40,757 bases of DNA from the NCBI GenBank assembly GCA_019115945.1, contig DXCO01000040.1:1-40757 (forward strand), given 5' to 3'. Below are positions 8,120-15,135 of the stretch, in pieces (within the stretch, counting starts at the first letter, position 1; each line of letters opens with the position of its first letter). Under the pieces are notes generated by a model that was not told the origin of the DNA, made no database searches, and was given only the letters and a program-made list of their open reading frames with translations. Origin of the DNA: Candidatus Borkfalkia excrementavium (GTDB lineage Bacteria; Bacillota; Clostridia; Christensenellales; Borkfalkiaceae). Made by a program: the position numbers and the translations under genes.

Positions 8120-9286
8120 TTACGCCTCGGTGATGCCCGAAAGCATGGCCTGCCCGCACGGCCGCGTGCAGATAAGGTCGGCATATTTGACGAGCGTCGC
8201 CGTATAAAGGGGCTTGCCCGCCACCTGACGGAGGATCCTGCCGTCGTCTCCTTCCAGCCACTTCCAGTCGCACAGTTGGTGCAGGCAGAAATCGGATGTA
8301 TTCAGAAGATACATCGTGCCGTCGGGGCAGAATCTGTCCGCAACGACGGGAATGCCGTTATAGGTGATGGAGCGGTATCCTCCCGCAAGTTTCGTCACGT
8401 CGATATTGCGTTTATTTTCCGAAAGGTGTTTCTGAAGCGCCCGTTTGACGCCCCAACTGCACACGATGAAATCCACACGGCTGCCCGCCGTCTCTTCGAG
8501 GCGGTCGATCGCGGTCTGTATGACCGTCTCGCTGATCGCCCCTACCTTCGTCTTGATATAGGGGATCATCCATTTATGCGTCGCCCTGTCCAGGCCGTAC
8601 AGGCTGCCGGTGGTCTGAAAGATCGCGCCCAGCCCCGTCAGTTCAAGGTTGTACGACCCCTGCACGCACACGGCGTTTCCCGCAGCGATCGCCTCGTCCA
8701 GCGCCGAGCCCGTCACGGTGAACGTCTTGTTGTCCCTGTCCACAGCGGTTATGCGTCTGCCCGCGGCGCCCGCGATCGCGGAACCGTCGTCGAGAAAATC
8801 GACCACCATGCCCTCTATCAGATTTTTTACGCTGTCGGCCGTGACCGTATTGCCGCTCACCGACGAAACGGTGCAGAGCACGCCGCTTCCGTCTCCGAAG
8901 AGCATCCTGCCGAAATTGAAGGAGGACGCCTTGATCAACCCGTCCATTTCCGCATTGAGCAGATTGACGAACGCGCCCACGTTGTTTTCGGAAGCGCGCA
9001 CCGCCTTATCGCTGATCTCTATCGTACCGTACAGGTTTTTGAGAGTCGTTACGAACTGCTCGTAATTGTTGCCGGCGGCAGAAGGGAGATCGCCCTCTTC
9101 CGTGCCCGCACCCACGCCGCCGTTTACGCCGTACTGCGCAAGGCGGCGCACCTCTTTGCCCCACACATCCGCGGTGGACTGTCTGATCTTTGCAAGCAGC
9201 GGGTTCGCCGCCGTATTCAACTGTTCGGAGACCACGCCCAAATATACGCTTTTCAATGCGCTGTCAGCGCTTGCCATCGTTACCAT
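8120..9286 (-). CDS. Phage major coat protein (HK97 fold)
   Basis: A 388-residue major capsid protein. The N-terminal part carries an alpha-helical arm (SALKSVYLGVVSEQLNTAAN) and a loop rich in glycine (YGVNGGVGAGTEEGDLPSA). A central LYGTIEISDKAVRASEN segment follows, then a beta-rich insertion (about 140-215), and the C-terminal P/A-domain part with RVDFIVCSWGVKRALQKHL and GGYRSITYNGIPVVAD. These blocks are typical of HK97-fold coat proteins that lack a fused protease. The absence of a protease gene agrees with scaffold-assisted P22-like assembly. AGGAG thirteen bases before the first ATG suits 9286 better than the second ATG three codons on. It follows the scaffold gene by 42 bp. The gene is complete and shows no damage. 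Confidence 0.9.
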   Translation of the reverse strand: MVTMASADSALKSVYLGVVSEQLNTAANPLLAKIRQSTADVWGKEVRRLAQYGVNGGVGAGTEEGDLPSAAGNNYEQFVTTLKNLYGTIEISDKAVRASENNVGAFVNLLNAEMDGLIKASSFNFGRMLFGDGSGVLCTVSSVSGNTVTADSVKNLIEGMVVDFLDDGSAIAGAAGRRITAVDRDNKTFTVTGSALDEAIAAGNAVCVQGSYNLELTGLGAIFQTTGSLYGLDRATHKWMIPYIKTKVGAISETVIQTAIDRLEETAGSRVDFIVCSWGVKRALQKHLSENKRNIDVTKLAGGYRSITYNGIPVVADRFCPDGTMYLLNTSDFCLHQLCDWKWLEGDDGRILRQVAGKPLYTATLVKYADLICTRPCGQAMLSGITEA

Positions 9287-9328
9287 CTGTTTTTTTATGC
9301 TCCTTTTCCTTTTTGCGCGATCGCGCGC

Positions 9329-9805
9329 TCATTCTTGTTTGCGGAAGATTTCCGCGGCGATCGCCGCCGCGTCTTCCAGCGTCCTCGCCCTGCCGTCCGG
9401 CGCGGAAACGTGCCCCGCGCCGCCCGACATGACGTAGGGCGCATCTCTGCGCACGGAAGCGAGATATTCCGAGATGACCCTGTCGCGGACCTTTTCGGAA
9501 ATCATTTCCTCCGACCGTGTTTCGTTTTCAGATCCCCCGCCCCGCGGGCGGTCGGCCGTTCCGGGCGGCAAAATGTTCTCGCCCGACGCGTCGGCCCCTC
9601 CGTTTTCCGCGGTTTTTCCCTCCAATTCCCGAAGGCGCTGACTGCGGCGGGTGAATTCCGCCTCCAGCGAATTGTACGCGTTCAGAAGGGCATCGACGCT
9701 CTTGAATTTGCCCAAGTCCGCCGCGGGCGCCGCCGCGCCCGATTCCGTGCGGGCATCCGCCCCCTGCGCCGCCTCCCGCGGCGTTGTCATGTTCTCCTTC
9801 TCCAT
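9329..9805 (-). CDS. Phage scaffolding protein
   Basis: A small, very hydrophilic 158-residue protein, rich in A, E, R and G and with little hydrophobic core, lying between portal and coat genes as scaffolds do. The segment LGKFKSVDALLNAYNSLEAE (about 31-50) followed by FTRRSQRLRELEG is the helical block typical of scaffold proteins of Firmicutes phages. A flexible middle part (about 65-100) precedes a helical C-terminus (EKVRDRVISEYLASVRRD, then EDAAAIAAEIFRKQE) that would contact the coat protein. GGAGG just upstream supports the ATG at 9805, 17 bp after the portal stop. It is expected to guide procapsid assembly and leave before DNA packaging. Confidence 0.8.
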   Translation of the reverse strand: MEKENMTTPREAAQGADARTESGAAAPAADLGKFKSVDALLNAYNSLEAEFTRRSQRLRELEGKTAENGGADASGENILPPGTADRPRGGGSENETRSEEMISEKVRDRVISEYLASVRRDAPYVMSGGAGHVSAPDGRARTLEDAAAIAAEIFRKQE

Positions 9806-9822
9806 AAACTCCTCCCGTATCT

Positions 9823-11751
9823 TTATTGATTTTGGCCGCCTTTGCTTTCCGTTCCCGCCGTTCTTTCCCTTTCGGCCGCCCTCCGTTCCGCAAGCAGACG
9901 GTGCTCCTGCAGGTGCCGTTCAAAGCGTTCTTTGACCTTCCCGTCGCAGCCGCGGCACTCGTCGGACAACAGAAAACGCACGTGCGCCTGCATGTGGATC
10001 TGCTCGTCGTCGAATGTATCCGGAGCGACGGGTTCCTTCATAAGCCTCAGATTTTCCTCCGAGGCCTTGTTCGCATGCAACTGTGCGAGCCCGCGGGCAT
10101 TTTCCAGCCCGCCGTAGCCGAGTGCGTTCAGGATGCGGCGTTTGGTTTCGGCAGACGTCTTTCCCTCTTCGTCCGATAAAAGCCCCATCCTGTAAATCTC
10201 GTAGATCAGAGAACGGTTTTCGGACGGGGTGCGCGCGCCATCCGGATCCGCTTCGAACACAACGTCGTCCGAAGAGATGTCGCTGCCGCAAAAATAGATC
10301 ATGTCTACCCTGCCGCCCTCGCCGGCGCAGCGCATCAGCCTCTTCTCCCCCGCAAACTCGCGCATGAGGCGCAGAACGTGTTTTCCCACTTTGCGGACGG
10401 CTCGCCGTATGCTCTCCGTCGTGACGGCGAGCCGCGTATCGTCCAGATCGATGAGCAGTTGCAGCCCGGTCGCGCTCGTCACCTGCGTGCGGTTCTGCGA
10501 AGTGGAACTGATCTCCGAAACGCCGCTCACGAGGATAAATTCGTTGAGCAGGCGCTCTTCCTCCTCGTAAAACTCAGCGGGGATCGAGTCTGCGCCGAGC
10601 AGTTTCGGCGGAGTCGAGCCCTGGCGGTAGACGATCACTCTGCCGGGAGCAAGCCCCTCTTCGGCAAGTTCTTCCGTATCCACGGAGCCGTCCTCTACGG
10701 CGAGCACGCCCATCGTCAGGCGGTTGATAAATTCATGCTTGCGGTTTTTCAGCGCGTTGAACGCGCGCTGCACGGGGATCATTCTGTCCACGATGCTCGC
10801 GCCGAAAAAACTGCCCGAAAGTTCCACCGCGCACTGTTTGACAAAGGGATACGTGCGCGCGCCGCCCTCGCCGTTCGCGTACGGAAGATCCCCGATATAC
10901 GCCAGTTCCTCTCCCGCAACGACAGTCAGCCTGCCCCGCGGCAGACCCGCCGTCGGTTTTTCGTACTTCTCGATCACGATCTCCGCATCCTTCATGCCGC
11001 CCTTCGTCCGCGCGCCGAGCCCGCCGGCAAAATGCATGGAGGAAGAGCGCGGAGAGAGGGAAAATTCTTCGATCTCTCTCCCCTTGACCCGCACGCCGTA
11101 CCGCTCGAAGATCTCTTCGGCGGGCATGGCGCGGGCGTGGATGAGAGAACGGAGATCCTCGACTTCTTCGCACCCGAGATCGTCCGGATAAATTTCGAAC
11201 GGAGACACGCACGCGATGCGCACGCCCCCTTCGTAAACCGCTTCTCCGCCGCTCTCGCCCAGCAGGCGCCCCACGTTTTTGTCCCACAGCACCTTATAAA
11301 AAGAGGTGCCGCACGTTTCGCTCCACACCGTCGCTTTGCTCATCACGTCGCTCAGCGCGTTTTCTTCGCAAACGGAACGAAGAACGGCGGACGCCGTCTT
11401 TGCCGTGCGCAGATCGCTCTCCTGATCGCTCGCCGCGCGGACGGTCAGATCGGGACGCACGCGGGAAAGTTTCGCGCAGCGCGTGTCGATCGCGGGCGCA
11501 ATGTGATTGAACACCCGCCTGTACTGCCAGTAAAATCTGGGTTCCTCCTCCTCGATCTTCCCCGTCGGCCCCACGTCGCAGTACTGGTTGCCCGCAAGAA
11601 AGTTCATGTTCAGTTCCCAGCCCCGTTCGAGCGTCCTGCGCCCGGCGCGGCGCCTTTCGAAGTCCTCTTTCACCTCGCGCACGATGCGTTCGGCAAATTT
11701 TCTGTCATAGCCGCGGGCGTTTTTATCCGCGGCGTTCTCCCTTTTCTCCAT
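9823..11751 (-). CDS. Phage portal protein (P22-like)
   Basis: A 642-residue portal subunit forming the ring through which DNA enters the capsid. The N-terminal block (about 60-135) holds DVGPTGKIEEEEPRFYWQYR, NHIAPAIDTRCAKLSRVRPD and SDQESDLRTAKTASAVLRSV, typical of large P22-type portals. The middle carries the wing and stem region (YPFVKQCAVELSGSFFGASI, VQRAFNALKNRKHEFINRL). The C-terminal part has the clip-like FILVSGVSEISSTSQNRTQV and a long charged tail. The size, larger than the SPP1/HK97 type, also points to the podovirus class. GGAGGAGG precedes the ATG, which overlaps the preceding gene by 29 bases. The gene is intact, with no frameshift or internal stop. Confidence 0.88.
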   Translation of the reverse strand: MEKRENAADKNARGYDRKFAERIVREVKEDFERRRAGRRTLERGWELNMNFLAGNQYCDVGPTGKIEEEEPRFYWQYRRVFNHIAPAIDTRCAKLSRVRPDLTVRAASDQESDLRTAKTASAVLRSVCEENALSDVMSKATVWSETCGTSFYKVLWDKNVGRLLGESGGEAVYEGGVRIACVSPFEIYPDDLGCEEVEDLRSLIHARAMPAEEIFERYGVRVKGREIEEFSLSPRSSSMHFAGGLGARTKGGMKDAEIVIEKYEKPTAGLPRGRLTVVAGEELAYIGDLPYANGEGGARTYPFVKQCAVELSGSFFGASIVDRMIPVQRAFNALKNRKHEFINRLTMGVLAVEDGSVDTEELAEEGLAPGRVIVYRQGSTPPKLLGADSIPAEFYEEEERLLNEFILVSGVSEISSTSQNRTQVTSATGLQLLIDLDDTRLAVTTESIRRAVRKVGKHVLRLMREFAGEKRLMRCAGEGGRVDMIYFCGSDISSDDVVFEADPDGARTPSENRSLIYEIYRMGLLSDEEGKTSAETKRRILNALGYGGLENARGLAQLHANKASEENLRLMKEPVAPDTFDDEQIHMQAHVRFLLSDECRGCDGKVKERFERHLQEHRLLAERRAAERERTAGTESKGGQNQ

Positions 11752-12010
11752 TGTCCTCCTCCACGCTTTTCAATAGATGCAGCAGCCTGTCTTTTTCCCT
11801 TTCCAATTCTTCATCGGTCAACTCCGTAAACGGTTTTTGCGCTTCGACGTACAGTTTTGCCGCCGCGACGTCGGGCGGCACCTGTTTTTTTACGACGCGC
11901 CGCTTGAGGAGCACCTCTTCTCCTTCGTTGAAACTGTATTCTTCCGTCACCTCGTCCGCCTCGAAACCGACGGCGCGGCGGTACAGCGCCCTTCTTATCC
12001 CTTCATCCAC
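11723..12010 (-). CDS. Short terminase small-subunit-like protein (TerS C-terminal half)
   Basis: A 95-residue protein beginning at a GTG with AAGGAGGGG just upstream, overlapping the terL stop by eight bases and the portal start by 29. Residues 5-50 (ALYRRAVGFEADEVTEEY, then LKRRVVKKQVPPDVAAAKLY) match the C-terminal portion common in phage small terminase proteins, where an 'A-x-G-x-x-x-x-E-V' strand leads to a 'K-x-V-P-P-D-x-x-A' helix. The N-terminal DNA-binding helix-turn-helix of those proteins is absent, and the gene sits after terL instead of before it. It may work with an HTH protein encoded elsewhere, such as the ArpU-like protein upstream, or be a reduced connector to the large subunit. 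The family link is by eye only. Confidence 0.6.
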   Translation of the reverse strand: MDEGIRRALYRRAVGFEADEVTEEYSFNEGEEVLLKRRVVKKQVPPDVAAAKLYVEAQKPFTELTDEELEREKDRLLHLLKSVEEDNGEKGERRG

Positions 12011-13442
12011 AGCCCCTCCTTCCGCGCGAAATGCTGCGCATCAGCCTCCTTTTATCCTTCTGCAGATCCGTTTCGGGGCGGGCGGGCGCATCGTTTTTCG
12101 GCTTGGTCATCAGCAGATAACGCAACTCGTCAAGGCTGTGATCCGAAACCTTCCGCGGCACGTCGCCCTCGCCCCAGAAATACCCTTTGAACTCGCGTAT
12201 CATATTGACGCAGTTTGCAAAGATATAGAGGCGCGGACCGCACTTGCCGCTCAGATAACTTTTTACGCGCGCAATGCCCGAAAACAGGTCCTTATCGACG
12301 TTCGTATTGACGAGGATGCCGCGTTCGTAAAAGAGTTCGCTCACGCTTTTCGCGCTCGCCAAAGTCCTTTGGTTCGCGGCGGAATCGATCAGCGCGCGCA
12401 GCCTTCCCTTTTCGTCCGTATGCCAGCCGAGAGCGCGGCTGATCTCTTTGATCTTTTCCGCATGGTAGTCGATGTCCCGCTTAGCCTCGTAGTGTTCTGC
12501 CACGGCGTACACGTTGCCGTCAAAATCCACGCAATACCAGTGCGCGGAGAGCGGGTTGTTGAGCCCCGGGTCGATCGAAATGGTATCCTGCCACTCGAAG
12601 GGTACGGGAAACGGTTCGATCACGTGGATACGTTCGTCAAATTCGGGATACACGAGCCCTTCGTTCACGCAGAAACGGCCGAAGCGCCTGCTTTCGAGTT
12701 CCTTTTCCCCCAGCGCGGCGGTCATTGCGGCGACCTCTTTCGCGGGCAGAAAGGGATTGTCCGCCCACTCCATGAATTCGTACCAGATCTCGGGATCGCC
12801 GCGCTTGTTGAGATAAATCTCGTCGAACAGAAAGGTGACACCTTTCAGGGGCGTCATCGTGCCGAAAATATCGCCGCGCCTGTCCATCACGCGCATGCGG
12901 CATTCTTCGTAAATATCGCGGGGCGGCTCTTCGTCGAACCAGACGAAATCGAGGGAGGCCCCCTGAAACTTTTCCCGACCCTGATCGCAACTTTTGAACC
13001 CGATGACGGATATGCCGCCGAAGGCGTTGCGCACGCTGATCTGGTCGATGATCCCGGACGCGGGAGAATCGCGCCTGCCCGAAAGCATGGTGATCTCCGC
13101 AATGCGGGCGGGATCCAGGTACTGCAGGATCTTTTTCTGCGCGACGTCGCGCTGCACCTGCTGCGAGAGGGAGACCACCCAGCCGAACACGTCTCCTCTG
13201 TTTTTGCGGTACGGATGCTCGCCGAGCGCGATGTAAAGGCACTCGACGGCGCCGCATTCCGTTTTTCCGCTCCTGTTCCCGCCGAATACCCAGCGGTTCC
13301 GCTTTTTGCATTTATGAAAGGCGATCTGCTTTTTGTGTCTCTTTTTGCCGGCGTTGTAGCGCGCAAGGGGGCTTTTGCCCGCGCGGCGCGCCTGTTCCCG
13401 TTCGATCGCGACGATCCCGGCAACGATTTCTTTTTCAAGCAT
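12003..13442 (-). CDS. Terminase large subunit (DNA-packaging ATPase and nuclease)
   Basis: A 479-residue packaging motor. The Walker A motif GGNRSGKT is at residues 54-61, and Walker B LDFVWFDEE at 164-172 includes the catalytic glutamate pair. The coupling-motif region near 190-200 reads DIFGTMTPLKG. The C-terminal RNase H-like nuclease has SIDPGLNN (Asp about 291) and ALIDSAANQ (Asp about 353), followed by the helical SVSELFYERGI. Both activities therefore look intact. The ATG at 13442 has only a distant GGGAGG (about 20 bases away), so the start is less sure than the domains. The gene lies back to back with the plus-strand SH3-like gene (95 bp apart). Confidence 0.93.
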   Translation of the reverse strand: MLEKEIVAGIVAIEREQARRAGKSPLARYNAGKKRHKKQIAFHKCKKRNRWVFGGNRSGKTECGAVECLYIALGEHPYRKNRGDVFGWVVSLSQQVQRDVAQKKILQYLDPARIAEITMLSGRRDSPASGIIDQISVRNAFGGISVIGFKSCDQGREKFQGASLDFVWFDEEPPRDIYEECRMRVMDRRGDIFGTMTPLKGVTFLFDEIYLNKRGDPEIWYEFMEWADNPFLPAKEVAAMTAALGEKELESRRFGRFCVNEGLVYPEFDERIHVIEPFPVPFEWQDTISIDPGLNNPLSAHWYCVDFDGNVYAVAEHYEAKRDIDYHAEKIKEISRALGWHTDEKGRLRALIDSAANQRTLASAKSVSELFYERGILVNTNVDKDLFSGIARVKSYLSGKCGPRLYIFANCVNMIREFKGYFWGEGDVPRKVSDHSLDELRYLLMTKPKNDAPARPETDLQKDKRRLMRSISRGRRGCG

Positions 13443-13477
13443 ATGACAAAATCCGCGAAAATCCTCCCCATTCTCCT

Positions 13478-13506
13478 TTGCGCGGCGCTTCCTTCCGCCG
13501 TATACT
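13478..13506 (+). promoter_or_regulatory. Possible promoter of the SH3-like gene
   Basis: TTGCGC (13478-13483), an exact 17-base spacer and TATACT (13501-13506), 32 bases upstream of the ATG at 13538. The -10 is good and the -35 poor (three of six). Confidence 0.5.
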
Positions 13507-13537
13507 GGTGCCGTTACGAAAAAAGGAGGAATCCGTC

Positions 13538-14239
13538 ATGAAAAAATTTATCCTGTCTGCGGCCCTTCTGCTCGCCGTACTTCCCGCGGCCGCGCTCGCC
13601 GCGGCGAGGCCCGCAAGGGCGGAAGAAGCGCTCTACGCGAAGGTGCTCGAGGAGGGCGTTTATCTGTATTCCTCGGCAGACGAAACGTCGGGGCTCTTTA
13701 TCCTCCCCCGCAGTTATTTCGTGCGCATCGAGAGCGAGGAGGACGAATGGTACCGCGTGCTCTACCGCGAAGGGGATCCGGATATCCCTCCCGTAAGGGG
13801 ATATTGCAAACGCTCGGAGATCACCCCCGTCGACTTCATTCCGCAGACGCCCTATCTCTTTTATCAGATCGACATCACATACCGCGCAGGCAGCGGCGAT
13901 TATCCCGACGGCTTTCTCGACGAATTTACCCTGACCGCCGACTATTTCGGCAAATTTTATTACGGTTCCGAAGTCTCCTACTACATATGTCTGGACGGAC
14001 AGTTCGGCTACGTGCCCTCTTCCGCCTGTCCGGAGCCCGATTATCCCGAAAACATCGAACACACCGAAAGCGGTTCGGGAAACACGTCGCCCGCAAAAAA
14101 GAGCAACGCGATCAATATCGTACTCGTCTGCGCGCTCGCCGTCGCGGCGCTCGGCGCCGTCTACTTTCTTTTCCGGCCGGCCAAGAGCCAGAAAGAGCGG
14201 AAAGCGGACTATTTCGACGATGCGGAAGATCTCTTCTGA
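13538..14239 (+). CDS. Secreted, membrane-anchored SH3-like protein inside the phage module
   Basis: A 233-residue exported protein on the strand opposite to the phage genes. It has a signal peptide (about 1-29, ending AARPARAEE), then a bacterial SH3-like domain (about 30-90: YAKVLEEGVYLYSSADETSG, then DEWYRVLYREGD and VRGYCKRSEI). A second beta domain follows (about 95-160, ending GQFGYVPSSACPEP), then a Ser/Gly linker, one transmembrane helix (about 188-208) and a cytoplasmic tail ending DYFDDAEDLF. AAAGGAGGA precedes the ATG at 13538; a longer reading from 13478 would bury the signal peptide. Its 3' end overlaps the convergent ArpU-like gene by 31 bases. It resembles a cargo ('moron') gene, or a host gene into which phage genes were placed. 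SH3 domains usually bind peptidoglycan or peptides; no target is evident. Confidence 0.8.
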   Translation: MKKFILSAALLLAVLPAAALAAARPARAEEALYAKVLEEGVYLYSSADETSGLFILPRSYFVRIESEEDEWYRVLYREGDPDIPPVRGYCKRSEITPVDFIPQTPYLFYQIDITYRAGSGDYPDGFLDEFTLTADYFGKFYYGSEVSYYICLDGQFGYVPSSACPEPDYPENIEHTESGSGNTSPAKKSNAINIVLVCALAVAALGAVYFLFRPAKSQKERKADYFDDAEDLF

Positions 14240-14748
14240 CGGCGCGCCGCCAGCGCGAGCGTGCTGTGCGCGCGTTTGTCCGAAAACGCCCTTTCCCCCT
14301 CCTCTTTCAGCCTCTCGAGCGCCGCTGTCATCCAAGGAAAATCCGTAAACGCGGAAAAAAATTTTTCGTCCAGCCCGTGCCGGACGAACATGCCGCCCAG
14401 TTTTGCGGACAGCCTCTTCTGCCTGCGGAAATAGGTGCGTTCCGAATGCGGGAATACCGTCCCCGAAAATTCTTTTTCAAGCACTTTTTTTCTTCTGAAA
14501 TACTTATATTCGAGCAAATACCGCTCTTCCTCCGAAAGTTCGGCAAGCATCCCGTCCATTTCGTTTTTCAAAAAAAGCAGTCCCCTTCGCAGATTCAGAT
14601 ACTCGATCAGCCTGCGGATCCCCGCCTCTGTATCCGACCGATCCATGCCCGACGCGACCGCGCGCGCCGTGACGATCTCGGATATGCTGTCTGCCAGTCT
14701 GTCCAGACGGGGATACAAAAACAGCATCACCTTTTGATAATCTTTCAT
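14209..14748 (-). CDS. ArpU-like late-gene regulator (sigma-region-4-like)
   Basis: A 179-residue basic protein at the head of the phage module. The centre (about 70-130) reads MLAELSEEERYLLEYKYFRR, then HSERTYFRRQKRLSAKLGG. This is a sigma-70 region 4-like helix-turn-helix as found in ArpU/DUF1492 proteins that switch on late phage operons and lie just before the terminase genes. The N-terminal part has a helical YPRLDRLADSISEIVTAR segment typical of that group. Two starts are possible: GTG at 14757 or ATG at 14748. An AGGTGA five bases before the ATG favours 14748. The C-terminal 30 residues are basic and overlap the plus-strand gene. It probably activates transcription of the head genes; a terminase small-subunit role is the alternative. 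Confidence 0.65.
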   Translation of the reverse strand: MKDYQKVMLFLYPRLDRLADSISEIVTARAVASGMDRSDTEAGIRRLIEYLNLRRGLLFLKNEMDGMLAELSEEERYLLEYKYFRRKKVLEKEFSGTVFPHSERTYFRRQKRLSAKLGGMFVRHGLDEKFFSAFTDFPWMTAALERLKEEGERAFSDKRAHSTLALAARRQKRSSASSK

Positions 14749-14766
14749 TCCCTTCACCTGCCTTGC

Positions 14767-14806
14767 GCCGCCGACCGTTTCCGCCCGATCGGCGGCTTTT
14801 TATTTT
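14767..14806 (+). terminator. Plus-strand terminator beyond the ArpU-like gene
   Basis: Stem GCCGCCGA (14767-14774) pairs with TCGGCGGC (14789-14796), followed by TTTTTATTTT. It works only on the plus strand. Transcripts of the SH3-like gene would thus run antisense through the whole ArpU-like gene before stopping here. Confidence 0.75.
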
Positions 14807-14904
14807 GAAACCCGACTCTGCCCCGCAAAAAAAGCCGCGCGCCTTTTTTGCCCGCGCCGCAAATTCATTATCGCATACGGCCGCCGCGAAATACAGGATA
14901 ACTG

Positions 14905-14936
14905 CCAAAAATACAAACATATGTTCGTATTTTTGG
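14905..14936. promoter_or_regulatory. 32-bp palindrome with a LexA (SOS) box at its centre
   Basis: Two 16-base arms (14905-14920 and 14921-14936) match at 15 of 16 positions. The core at 14914-14927 reads CAAACATATGTTCG, one base from the Gram-positive LexA/DinR consensus CGAAC-N4-GTTCG. The site lies about 155 bases upstream of the ArpU-like gene and is the only obvious operator before the phage module. The arms extend well past a LexA box, so a second repressor may use the same site. No clear minus-strand -10 box could be fixed beside it. The rest of 14807-15036 shows nothing else. Confidence 0.65.
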
Positions 14937-15036
14937 TATATTTTACCATTTCAAACAGGCATACGCCTGCTTATTTTGCGGCATTTTATAAAATTTTTCA
15001 AAAAATTTCCTTTCGGTCGCAAGATAAAAATTTTTG

Positions 15037-15065
15037 TCGACAAATGTCAAAGAATATGATATAAT
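15037..15065 (+). promoter_or_regulatory. Sigma-A promoter of the 850-residue exported protein
   Basis: TCGACA (15037-15042), a 17-base spacer and consensus TATAAT (15060-15065). The predicted transcription start near 15072 excludes any protein start before that point and supports the ATG at 15136. Confidence 0.75.
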
Positions 15066-15135
15066 GGTTTTACAGTTTATGCGCAAAGAAGCGGCGCGCC
15101 GGCCGGGCCGCAGACGAGCGCAAGGGAAAGCACGT

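Noticed and set aside
8276-9829. 517-codon open frame opposite the coat and scaffold genes
   Set aside because: Arg/His/Ala-rich translation without domain features; the minus-strand phage genes with ribosome sites explain the region.
5577-15065. Attachment-site repeats of an integrated prophage
   Set aside because: No direct repeats were found at the two ends of the head module, and no tRNA or integrase gene is present.
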